From Immersiella caudata (lineage: Eukaryota; Ascomycota; Sordariomycetes; Sordariales; Lasiosphaeriaceae): a stretch of DNA of 64,000 nucleotides. The position numbers were made by a program, and so were the translations under genes. Shown one piece after another: positions 54,163-64,000 of the stretch. The DNA is taken from assembly GCA_030512335.1 (NCBI GenBank), contig JAULSU010000004.1:3596001-3660000 (forward strand). The letters run 5' to 3'. Within the stretch, counting starts at the first letter, position 1. The number at the start of each line of letters is the position of its first letter. The notes beneath the pieces were generated by a model that saw only the letters and a list, made by a program, of their open reading frames with translations, was not told where the DNA came from and did no database searches.

Positions 54163-56850
54163 CGACTTGGACGATGGTCCAGCGCCAGTGGTGATCGGAC
54201 GGGATGCATCGTCTCAAGGCGAGCATGGCCCTGGGATCCTCAACACCTCGCTTACGAGGCGCTGTCCCAGCGATCGAGACGCCCGCGGTCCTGTCTGCCT
54301 AAGCCGCGTCCCTGGACGGCATGCTGCCGGCTAAGCTGGGCTCCGGAACGACATGCCTCCTCGAGGGCTGCCCCGTGGTGGTGGACGAGGGCGTTGGCAT
54401 GGGTAGGGGTGTGTGTGGTGCGGGGGGGGGGGGGGGGACCCTGTTCCCAACGCCAAGCGGGCCGTGGTTTTGCACGCTGGCAGCGGAACCGTCTAGCGAG
54501 AAGTCGCACTTCCCGTTTTGACAGCTTGCTAGCTTTGACCCCCTTGCGGGCATCTCAATCAAGGAGTCTGGAAAATCATGGCCCGTGAGACCCGAAGGAC
54601 GGCGATCCTCGTCTTGCTGATGGGATGAGCGGTAAACAAATCCAACCGCTTGGCTGAAGAGGGAGCAGACGGGCTCGGCTGGTTTCCGAAGAGAAAGACA
54701 GAAACCCAACGGGCGAGTTGAGATGCGCCCCTTGCTGGCTAGCCTCGAGGCCGGAGTATGGCTTCTCCCTGACGTTCTCGAACGAAGCCATCGACAAGGT
54801 GCTTCCCCGCGATCGAGATGCGATCGAGCCACACCAACAGGGACTGGAACACGCAGCTGCAACGGCCTCGTGGCTATCGAGGAGAACGACAGCCCTTGGT
54901 CGGAGCTTGGTCTGTGGCCTGGGGCTGTGGTTGGCGCACGCTCCTTCGTCAACGCGTAGAACGTTTCCGCGTGTTTTCGGCGGGGCGCAAAAGAATGTGC
55001 GAAGGCCAGCCATCGGCGAAGAAAACAGCAGGGCTGTCCGGCTGCTACTGGGATGGACCTCTAGTCGAGGCAGCAAGCGGGCGTTTGAGACGATCTTGCT
55101 CTGGCGGTTGAACTCAGATCAGACGGACCATGGGACGTTGCTTGTCTCAAGTCGCCGTGGTGGGTTAGCGGAGCCGCATGCAAGGAATCTGGCGAGTTGG
55201 TGTGAAGAGGCTGACGCTTTGCTGGGGCCGCCAAGCTCCTGGGGTTACAGGGAGCTACCGCAGCGTACCCCGGGACGGGAGCGCTATCGCTTCCCCTGCA
55301 GACTTCTGTGGGGGTCTGTTAGCGCGCTCGCTCGAAGCGACCTCACTCGGAGAATTCCTCATACAAAACGCCAAACAGTTGACACTGCACAAAGCGCACA
55401 GCAACCACATTATCGCTGCCCCTGCCCAAATTTGCATGTCTCTCCAAACAAGTTCCGAGTGTTTGGAGGGGTTGAATTCTCGTTTCTGACTCCGCAACTT
55501 GGAAAAGGATGAGACGGGCCACCGACGTCACCCCGCTGTTTTGACAGGCTCGATGCCAGGGAAAGAAAACACCGGGTTGATATCAGACGAGACGAAATGA
55601 GGCAAGGAGGAGCTCCATCGCCTGGTAAATGGGGTTTGGCGCCGAGGACTCACGATTTGTTTCTTCAACCTGTAGCCGTTACGGCCCTTTATTTCGAAAT
55701 ATTATTTGACCCGTGAAGTACATCGGACATCAAGTTGGGCGACTGGAAAGCACCAACATGGAACGGAGGTTACACCGCAACCCAGAACCATATGGTTCTG
55801 GCAACCAAATAGGCAACCCGAAAAGCATCGCGCCAGATAGGAGTGCGTTTCGATGATGCCCACTCAAGATCAGATCAAACTCCCAAACAAGCCCCAAAGC
55901 TCACAAGCCCAATGATGCCCATGGTCCCACAGTCGTCTGAACAATCATGGAAATCGTCACCGCATGGGCCAATTCCCCATCCCCCTCAGTCGAGAAAACC
56001 CCCAACGAGATGAGAAAGACGATGATCAGGGCATTGCATTGCCGCCTTCATGCCTTATGGAATGCAACAGTGGCAAGCAAGTTGTAGCGGTCTTGCTGGG
56101 CGTCCTAGGCCGCAAGCCGCCCCGTCAACCGGCATGAACCGGCCAAGGGGCTGGGGCTGAAAAATGACAGCGTGTGATCACCCTCAAGGGACGGAATCAA
56201 CGTGACCGCTTCGCTCGAGGTGAAGAGCGTCAAGCACTGACATCCTTCACATCATTGGAGTCGGATCCAGCCGATCAACAACTCTCGGCGCAGGCTCCGT
56301 CCGGTGGTCTGCGAGCAAATCCTGATTCCGCTGGCACCAAGCCGTCATCCAAGTTTGAGAATGGGGTAATCTGTCCATCAAAAGGCTACTTTCGCATAAA
56401 ACATCAGCGAGTCCTCCAATAGTGAGAGATACTGTCCCCCAGGCTATCATGGCAATCATTTTCCCAACTTTGCGCTTACCTGGCTCAGCAGCACGGTGAT
56501 CCTGCTCGCCCCTCTGAGCCCCAGCAGACACCAAAGCCTGGCTTGTGTGACGCACGAAAGAAACAGGATCCGCGGGCATCCAGCAAAGGCAGAGCAAGGT
56601 CGTCACCCGTAGAACAAAACGAAAGCTTGTGATTGTTGGCATGTTTTGATGCTCCAGTGGTCTTTGTTTTTGTACAGCGGCACAGGCCAAGAGCGATGGG
56701 AAATTCTAGGAGGAAACAAATGCCAAAAACCAAAGCAGCAGCAGGCTGCCCGCTTTGCCAGCGTCTATACCAGGGAGGGAGCCCAGAACTGCAACACGCC
56801 ATCTGTGAATGTCGCCTTTCCGCCCATATTATTACACCCGTTGTCCCCGT
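54163..56850. other. Gene-free stretch, largest in the window
   Basis: About 2.7 kb with no domain-bearing frame. A G16 run lies at 54422-54437. A 264-codon frame at 54718-55512 has no domain, no low-error splice partner and ordinary composition, and I do not call it a gene. No transposon ends, long repeats or RNA genes recognised. Confidence 0.4.
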
Positions 56851-57980
56851 CTAACCAATAATCAGCTTGTCGTCCTCAGGGAAGTCGTACGCGGGAACCT
56901 CGAGGTTGAGGGGAGCAGGTCCCTTTCTTATGCGACCAGAGATGTCGTAGTGGGAGCCGTGGCAGGGGCAGAACCAACCGCCGTAGTCACCAGCCTCGCC
57001 GATAGGTACGCATCCCAAGTGTGTGCAGACGCCTATTGTCAAGTCAGCCACCATTTCCTTGTTTGGCTGCGAAACTCCGTTTCGGCTCGAGCCGATCTTC
57101 GTTGCAGAGCCAATTCGGAGCCCGGTCGCTCTGAGCGCTAGAAACCGTAAAACACATACCCAGCATGACGAGCCACTCAGGCTTCTTGACACGGTCGGCG
57201 TCGTTCTCGGGATCTCTTAATGACGCAACGTTGACCTTGTTGGCCTCATCGATCTCCTCGGCGGTACGGTGACGGATGAAGACGGGCTTGCCTCGCCACT
57301 TGACAATGACCTGTTCCTGTAATCAGCCAAGCGCTCCCGCTCCGAATCCATTGAGGCCGCAGCTTACGTTCTTGCCCTCGGGAATGGCAGCCAGGTCGAC
57401 CTCAACCTTGGCCATGGCCAAGACATCAGCGGACGCCGACATGTTCTTCAGGAACTCTGCGAATCACCGATTGTCGTCAGCCTCTCTTCACCCAACACCA
57501 TAGCCCCTTGTATTCTCTCTCCCGCCCAACTCCGGCTCTTCCACCACCCATCTCGCCCAGCACCGATCCACCCACGGGACCTCCCGCCAGCGACACCATG
57601 CCATCCCCTCAAACCCTTCACCGCCCCCAATCCATCCCCCACCAGCCCAATTGACCTCCCCCAAGCTCATTTCACTCACCCTGAATCGTAGACTTCGCGC
57701 CGGCAGCCGAGATAGCACCGAGCGTGCCAACCATGAAGTACCCAAACAGCTGGTTCCCACCACCGCTGCCCTTGGCCATGTACTTGGAAAAGTCGGGAAT
57801 CTTGTTCGAGTTGCTCTCCCCCTTGAAGGGGCTCGAGTACGAGGCGGACGACGAGTCCCGGAGAGCCGACGAGGTGCTGATGGCAGCGCGGGTCGCGACG
57901 GCGTTGGACGAGGTCGATGTCGCCAGGCGGAGGGCCGAGGACCGCGCGACGGCGCGCGAAGCGGTAGTGAGGGGCGCCAT
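56851..57980 (-). CDS. rip1: Rieske iron-sulfur subunit of mitochondrial cytochrome bc1 complex
   Basis: Exons 57980-57680, 57456-57368, 57310-57160 and 57032-56851 join in phase to 240 residues. A Ser/Ala/Arg-rich mitochondrial presequence leads to FSKYMAKG and the single membrane anchor FGYFMVGTLGAISAAGA. Conserved stretches follow: MAKVEVDLAAIPEGKN and VIVKWRGKPVFIRHRT. The cluster ligands are C183/H185 in CTHLGC and C202/H205 in CPCHGSHYD, with C188 and C204 for the disulfide. The protein transfers electrons from ubiquinol to cytochrome c1 in complex III. The first intron is 223 bases, longer than usual here. CCAAT boxes upstream fit Hap-complex control of respiratory genes. Confidence 0.96.
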
Positions 57981-58134
57981 TTCGCGGGCGAGGGAAAGCG
58001 GGCTGGTACGGTACGCTTGGAGTCGGGCGTCCGGGGCGGGTTTGCGGGTTCAATTGGAGGCGAGGTGCGTTGGAAGCTCTCGAGTCGAAATCATGAGCTG
58101 AGGTTTTTCTGGGCCGAGCTTGTTTCCACTTTCG

Positions 58135-58298
58135 CCAATCACGGCCAAAAATGTGGCCTCAGGCAACAAAAGTCAGCAATTCCCCGCGCTGCGATTGGTT
58201 AGCCGCAACCCCGACTTCTCCCGCGGCAGGAGCAAAGCCAATTGCCTGCCGTGCCTGCGCAGCTCAAGACGTTGGAAAGCAGAAATCTCATCAATTGG
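58135..58298 (-). promoter_or_regulatory. Three CCAAT boxes upstream of Rieske gene
   Basis: CCAAT on the minus (coding) strand at 58194-58198 and 58294-58298, and on the + strand at 58135-58139, all within 320 bases of the Rieske ATG. CCAAT is the binding core of the Hap2/3/5 complex, a known regulator of respiratory genes in fungi. Function here is inferred. Confidence 0.4.
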
Positions 58299-58405
58299 GT
58301 CAATCCTGGCATCTTGATGGTGACATTCAACATCGTCAATTGCATCCGATGGAGATATATATCTACTCTTTCTACACGTATATCCTTTGACTCCGTGCCC
58401 TCCAC

Positions 58406-61400
58406 CTAATGCATCCGTCTCAGCTCTTCAACAATATTGCGCATGTCCTCGACGCTTGGCCCGAGGCCTTGGCAGATTTCCTTCTGAGTTCCCTCATCCA
58501 CATCCAAGAACCTCTCCAGCAGCTCACCATCCAAGAACCGGAACGGCCCATCGCCCTGCCGCTCTTCGTTCTGGAATGCCCTAAACGTTCTAAAGTCGAT
58601 ATGACCTGCCGTTTGGATCACGGTAGCCAGCTTCGCCTGGAAGCGCAACAGCAGATCCTGTGCATGTGGAGCAATCAGACCAAACATGTAGATGCCACCC
58701 TCGACCTAGAGAGTCGGCGAAGTTAGTCCAACGGTGCCATCGTACACCTTGCCATCCGGGGAACTCACCGTGCCCAAAAATGCCTTGGGAATGATCATGG
58801 CATTCGGACTTGACTCGACCGATATCCCCCGGATCTTGTTCACGACCTCCCCCAGGTTCATCTCGCTCGTGATCTCCAGCCGCCTATTGTCCTCTGCCGT
58901 CACGCCCTCCGTATTTCGCCGCAGGACCATCAAATTACCATCCTGATCAGCTTCAAGCCATGATTCGCCCTCTATGTGAGCGACAGCAGTGCCCCACGCG
59001 GATTGGAAATGCCGCGCCACCTCGACCAGTTTCGGCGGCAACCCGTTTTCCCCGGGCACATACTGCACGATGGAAAGCGACTTCATCAGATCACTCACGG
59101 CAATCATCATGGTCTCGCTTTGGACCGCCAGATCGACCGGGTACGAAGACGGGCGATACGACGCGAGCCTCGTCAGCCGCCCTGAAACCGTTGTCAACTC
59201 TTCATACTGGAGAACCACGACCGTCTTGGCCAACGCGGCCACGATCTTTCCATCCAGCATGGCGAGTGCCCGACACTCCCCCTTCAAATCATGCCTGAGA
59301 ACCATGTATGGGTTCCTGTCGCTGTCGATACCAAAAACGAAAATCCGGCCCCGCGTGGTCGTGTTGGCAGCCACGTCTGGGTCGGGATTAAAGGTGGTAC
59401 CGACGATGAATCTCTCCACTGGGTTGCCATAAGAATCCGGGAGCTCTGCTCGGATCACTGCCTCCACCATTTCGGTAACCCCGGGAAAGGCCAGCTGGAA
59501 TGGCTTCCCAACCATGTCGAAGATGATCTCGTCCACCAGCCGGAACGAGCTCTGTATAATCTCCTCACCGTTGACAACCTCCCTCCCGATACACCCGAGG
59601 CCAAACACCTTTTCACTCGCAGAGTAGGCCATGCGTCTAATCGCCTCCCCCATTGGCAAGTGTCGCACGTGCGTTGTCCTTTGCGTATCGATGTGAGAGA
59701 TCTTAATTTGTGAGCTCGTAGCCACCACGATCGCGTCCGGGAAGGCCTCGCTATCAAAGGAGCAGACACAGGTGGCGTCTTCAGCCGTCACGGCGGAGTA
59801 AATAATCCTTTTTTCGGATCCATATATCAAACTGGGGAACTCGGTGGTCGCAAAAATGCTGTAAATATTGTCTCGTGGCGGAAGAAGATGGAAACGGGCT
59901 TGTCTTGTCCCCAGGATAACGCTCTTCCTGCTAGAGAGTCTGTAATCGCTGGACACATTGAATGTTACCACATTTCCGTCTTCCATGGCGATAAAGAGCA
60001 TCGGCCCGGAGACTTCGGGTGGCAGGACTTGAACCAGCGCAAGCTCTCGGGGAACTGATGCGTCCTCCTGCGTTCTCCGCAGAAGCTCTCCGTGGAGTGG
60101 CTCCAATGTCTTTAAATCGATGAGAGAAACCGTTCCGGCGGTCCAAAACCCGACCACTCCAATATCGGTGAGTTGAGGAGCGACATGGATGCAGGCGATT
60201 TGTTCTTTGTTGCCGATATCCCGTACCCTAACAACCTGTAGGTCGCCTTGGAGGCTGATGGAAACGAGCTCTTTTCCTTCCACGGATAGCAGCAACCATT
60301 CCGCATTGGCAGATGCATTGGTGATAGGCTTTCCCCCACCCGGCGCCCACGATGCTATCGTGACACCGCTCTCGGGGTCAAGCAGTGTGGCGGTAGATGT
60401 TGTGACCTGCAGTAACTGTCCATTGGGTAAGGAGCGAACAAGCAACGTCTGTTGATCGAGGTCCATTCCAGAAAATGCTTCTAACTCCTCGACATCCCCT
60501 GTAGGGTCAAACCTGAAGATTCGAGTCTCGGTCAAAAAAGATGCAATCAGCACATCAACCTTTTGTGCGCCGGGCGTCGCCAGAGAGAACAGAGAGCGAG
60601 TGTGCTCTAGATCACCTAGGATCCCGACATCCTCCAAGCCTACACCACTGCGCACGCTCCTCAGCGAGCCGTCTTTGAAGACTCCGCTACCAGTGACAAG
60701 CCGGGCCTGGCCGGAAGAGTATTCATTCCCGAGTTGGCTATCGCCTTCGCGGTTACCCATATCCATTACAGCAAAGTCCATGATAGGGCCAATGTTCATC
60801 ATGAGTTGTATCTGTTGTAAGACTGGTGTAGAGTTTTCATGCTGAAGCTTGAATAGTTGCGAGTTCCCATAATGAGACGCGACGAAAAGGATGTCGTTGT
60901 CCAGGTAGACCAGACTGCTGGCCCGCGATGCTGTTCCAATCTTGGTAACCTTCATGCGAAGAACCTCCACGCCTTCTGTGACGATAGTCAGGAAGTGCAG
61001 GCTCCCAAAGTCGTCCGCCAGAAAAAATGTCGTTGGGTTATACTCGGCCCACGCGACGAAAATAGACGGCTCCTTGAGAACCGAGCTGACCGTCCTCTTG
61101 GTAACGTCGTCAATGTACAGCAACCTCGTTCCGCCCACCACTATCAGGCCACCGAGATGCGCTTTCGCCCCCTCGACGTTTCGAAAATTGTGCCGCTTGA
61201 CCTCCTCTTCCCCCTTCCGTACAGGTATGAGCATGTCGGCTTCCTGGTCGGGTATATCTCGGTCGTCGTCCCTGTCCCTCTGGGGATCGAATCGCGATGC
61301 TTGGGTGTTTCGGTCATCCGATGTCAGGCGATAGGTTGCCAACTTCGCGTCATGCGCATCGGAGCGACTTTTATACAGCAATGCAATCTTCGGGTGTCCA

Positions 61401-61986
61401 GTTTCTGTGTAGAGGAAGGTGCAAGACTTGACGAAGAGCTCCGAAAGGCGTACTTGGTCCATCCACTCGAGTGTCATAGCCGTGGGCTTCCGGTTGCCGA
61501 GGCGCATGATTGACATGACACCCTCCCACAGATGCAACGCCATGAACCGTCCGCTGGGGTCGACCAAGCACTTGTCGTGGCTGTGGGAGTCGCGCATGTG
61601 CTGCTCGCTAGTATCTTTGAAGGGATCCATCGTATCGAGTTGTAGAGTTTGGGGATTCCAGGCGAGGGTGAAATACTCGAAGCGCTCGGTGCCGACGAAC
61701 AAGAGGTCGGTCTGTGAATCCTTCGGACGGAGCTTCTGAAGGACAGCAACGGAGCCATTGATGACCTTTGCATGCACCTTCGTCAGCATGCCCTGCGAGA
61801 GACGCCATATCTCGATCCGGTTGGCGAATCTGGGGAGCTGTTAGCCGCGGGAGGCCTGGGTTTGCAAACGGAGAGAGAGCTGTGTTCTTACGCGAGCACT
61901 AGGCTTTCTTCTTCGGCCGAGAGAAGATGGCTTCGCAGCGCATGCCGGATGCTTGTCGGCCGGTGGATCGGTGCAATATACGCCAT
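58406..61986 (-). CDS. ddb1: DDB1 homologue (damage-specific DNA-binding protein 1, CUL4 adaptor)
   Basis: Exons 61986-61892, 61829-58769 and 58705-58406 join in phase to 1151 residues, close to the 1140 of the animal protein. The N terminus is MAYIAPIHRPTSIRHAL and the intron is followed by FANRIEIWRLS. MMS1_N-type propeller blocks (LLFVGTERFEYFTLAW, HLWEGVMSIM) lead to a long central propeller. The CPSF_A-like C terminus has IFVFGIDSD, then GNLMVLRRN, and ends RFLDVDEGTQKEICQGLG and VEELRRMH. DDB1 links WD40 substrate receptors to the CUL4 ubiquitin ligase in repair and replication control, and in fungi also in heterochromatin. An insert at about residues 190-220 is rich in Asp/Arg. The related Rse1 and Cft1 are the alternatives, but length and N terminus favour DDB1. 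Confidence 0.9.
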
Positions 61987-62813
61987 GGCTGGAGGCCACC
62001 GTGGAGGGGTGTAGGAGGAAAATTGTCACATCCGACCGGGCAACAAAGATGTACGTGGGGGACGCTTGGGATATCGGGATCCTGCTTGGTGATGCAACTG
62101 CGGGCACTGCGGAGTTAAGCGTGTGGGGATCAATACCTTGCTTCCCAATATGTTGGCTTAAGTGCATGTCGACCCCACGCAACGTCGCGTCGCGTCCGCC
62201 TTCTACCCCACCACATGGCACAGCATGGAGGGCTCCAGCTGCAAGGCGAAAGAGGACCACCATCGCATTGAGAACTCCTCGACAGAATCCACTGTCTAGC
62301 TTCAACTTGCGTCGTTAGCGTGGTTAACTCAAGCTCCAGTTTATTGCTACATGAAATTTATGAAGAACGAGAGGACCCACAAACAATCTCCACCAACCGT
62401 CAAGCATAAGTCGGTAATTCGAGGTAGGCACGCCGTGATGGATTGCAGAATCTGTCGCCTCTTCACAGCGAGAAACAGACGGCCTCTTCATGGAAGTAGC
62501 ACTGCTACTTGTATAATTCAAGAGCGAAACAACAACTCGTGCCTCCTCTCGTCCGTGCAGAACGGCTGCTTCGCCGGCAAAGTTCTGAAGGATTGCATCG
62601 AGCAGTTTCTTGGGCCCCAGTACGACTTTCTAGTTTGGGGTGTACCAACAACCCGTCTATGGCATAGCACCTGGTTTCCTCAGCCCTAACTAGGGGTCAG
62701 GTGGGGTCACTAACTGTCGTGTCCATATTCTCGATCTCGCCCAAACACACAAAGTTGAGATTCAAATTGCAATCCGCCAGTAACCTGGTACTTCCCTTCT
62801 CTCTTGTAACCCC
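61987..62813. other. Upstream region of DDB1, no further gene
   Basis: DDB1 promoter side and 5' flank of the broken HET gene. A 112-codon frame at 62351-62689 on the + strand shows no domain. The first part of the HET gene may have lain here. Confidence 0.4.
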
Positions 62814-64000
62814 ATGTCTGGTCGCTGGCGCGCTGACAAGGGATGGCAACTTCAAGTCCCTGGACCCTCTTCCGGAACCATTGCAAAATGCCTTCCCACC
62901 AGTGCCCCTGAAGTCCTGATCGAGCTGATCAACTGGGCGCATGAAAAGATCAGCGAATGTCGGGATGTACACACAAAGTGTAACAAAGAGCACAGAGACT
63001 CAGACTTCCTCCCAACCAGGCTTTTAGGCGTTGGCCTCGAAGAAACGAACCTGGACAACGTGAAGGTCAAGGTCATTCAGGCCAACAACAGGCCCCAAGG
63101 AATTGAGACCTACATGACTCTTAGCCATTGCTGGGGGCCTCCGTCATATGTCACGACAAGGCTACCGACTGAAAATCTTGTTGAGTATCAGACCGAAGGC
63201 ATACCTCTCCATCAACTCCCAAGCACTTTTCGCCATGCGGTGCTACTCACTCGGGAGCTTGGCGTACCGTATCTCTGAATCGACTCCCTGCGAATCATCC
63301 AAAATGATACCAAAGACTGGGAGCGTGAGTCGGCCGCCACATGTGCGGTATATGAGAATTCACACCTCACAATAGCTGCCGCATTGTTAACGAGTGCCTA
63401 AGATGGCTTGTTTCCCTTCCTTCCTTGTCCAGAGTTTGCTCGCAGGGCCAGCGGGGTGACTCCACAGGGGGAGCGTTTCGGTCTCTTCGTTCAGTTTAGA
63501 CTGAAACAGTACGAAAAAATGTTTCCCATTGCTCAGCCACGCGTGGGTCTTGCAAGAACGGACTCTATCTCCGAAAACTCTTTTCTTTGCCCAACACGAA
63601 GTGCCCTGGGAATGCAGGACAGAAAAAGCCTGCCAGTGCGGAGATGGCAGCTTCTTCAACCCCTCTTTCAATAGATCCTGGCCAGATCACATCCTCGCCC
63701 AAATGGCAGCAGCAATGACCGCCGACAAAGGTGAGCGGATTAGGTTGTGGCACGAGGTCGTCAAATATTACACATCACTGTAGCTGTCCGTCGAGGGCGA
63801 CCGGCTTCTGGCGATTCAGGGCATCGCAATTGCCCTGAACCGGTTCCGCCAAACGGAATATTCTTCTGGTCTCTGGAGAGGCTCGTTTGCGATTGATCTT
63901 GTTTGGGGAGATCATGTCCAGATCCAGGAGTGGAGACGAACAGAAAACCTTCTTGGTCGTGGATGTCAGTCGACTGGGAGGTCGAGTATCCGGACGAATA
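62814..64000 (+). pseudogene. HET-domain (heterokaryon incompatibility) pseudogene, cut by window end
   Basis: Reads as a HET-domain protein with several breaks. In one frame: YMTLSHCWGPP, LPSTFRHAVLLTRELGVPYL, a TGA stop at 63277-63279 where the family has Trp, then IDSLRIIQNDTKDWE and NSHLTIAAALL, then a TAA near 63400. From about 63520 the homology moves to the next frame (PLLSHAWVLQERTLSPKTLF, VPWECRTEKACQCGDG) and meets a TAG near 63781. It then continues with GDRLLAIQGIA to the edge. The Cys of the usual SLCIIQ is Arg here. Intact HET proteins trigger cell death on fusion of unlike strains. Three stops and a frame change make a working product unlikely. Confidence 0.75.

Noticed and set aside
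54718..55512. 264-codon open frame on the + strand
   Set aside because: No domain, signal peptide or family likeness; composition matches chance frames in GC-rich DNA, and antisense frames of similar quality overlap it.
62351..62689. Short frame with paired cysteines ahead of the HET gene
   Set aside because: It could not be joined to the HET frame by good splice sites and matches no HET N-terminal pattern convincingly.
63277..63279. RIP as the cause of the HET stop codon
   Set aside because: The implied C-to-T change is in CpC, not CpA, context and the surrounding DNA is not AT-rich.
1..64000. Search for CRISPR arrays, transposase genes and long terminal repeats
   Set aside because: No spaced direct repeats, no transposase or reverse-transcriptase motifs and no long terminal repeats were seen by eye; a self-alignment would be needed to exclude old copies.

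Overview
The window reads as nuclear DNA of a filamentous ascomycete, probably a Sordariomycete. Most genes are split by 50-70 base GT-AG introns, several with a CTAAC-like branch site. The gene set is typical of such fungi: NLR and HET relics, a class III chitinase with CBM1, a LaeA-like methyltransferase, small secreted cysteine-rich proteins, a CE3 esterase and GH5 mannanase pair, a Yvc1 channel, and housekeeping genes for DDB1, Rieske, TRAPPC12 and WRAP53/Swt21. Exon joins were worked out by hand from splice signals, reading phase and remembered family alignments. No transcript evidence was available.

Layout. 0-8.3 kb is accessory: an HNH-nuclease gene with the stump of an NLR gene directly behind it, a GT8 glycosyltransferase, and a STAND-type N-terminal domain fused to a long coiled coil. 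9.4-13.6 kb holds a CinA-type amidase, TRAPPC12 and a seven-helix-like membrane protein. 13.6-18.4 kb is gene-poor and holds two decayed genes (a multi-membrane-span protein and a vWA-like fragment). 19-24 kb holds a chitinase, two small secreted proteins and a LaeA-like methyltransferase. 24.7-31.5 kb holds a C2H2 zinc-finger protein and the CE3/mannanase pair. 32.4-45.9 kb is a dense run: Yvc1, an HSL-type hydrolase, a Baeyer-Villiger-type monooxygenase, a possible meiotic Zip2/SHOC1-like protein, WRAP53/Swt21 and a PQ-loop transporter. 48-54 kb holds an Apple-domain membrane protein, an R3H protein and a secreted protein of a conserved fungal family. After about 2.9 kb without a gene come the Rieske subunit and DDB1. 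A broken HET gene runs off the right edge.

Functional links are few. The CE3 esterase and mannanase are neighbours acting on the same class of substrate, and the mannanase promoter carries XlnR- and CreA-type motifs. The accessory left end and the right edge both hold worn self-recognition or cell-death genes. I see no coherent secondary-metabolite cluster.

The observation I find most unusual is compositional. At least eight genes of unrelated function, on both strands, switch sharply from C-rich to G-rich (read left to right on the + strand) near the middle of the coding region. Neighbouring genes do not.
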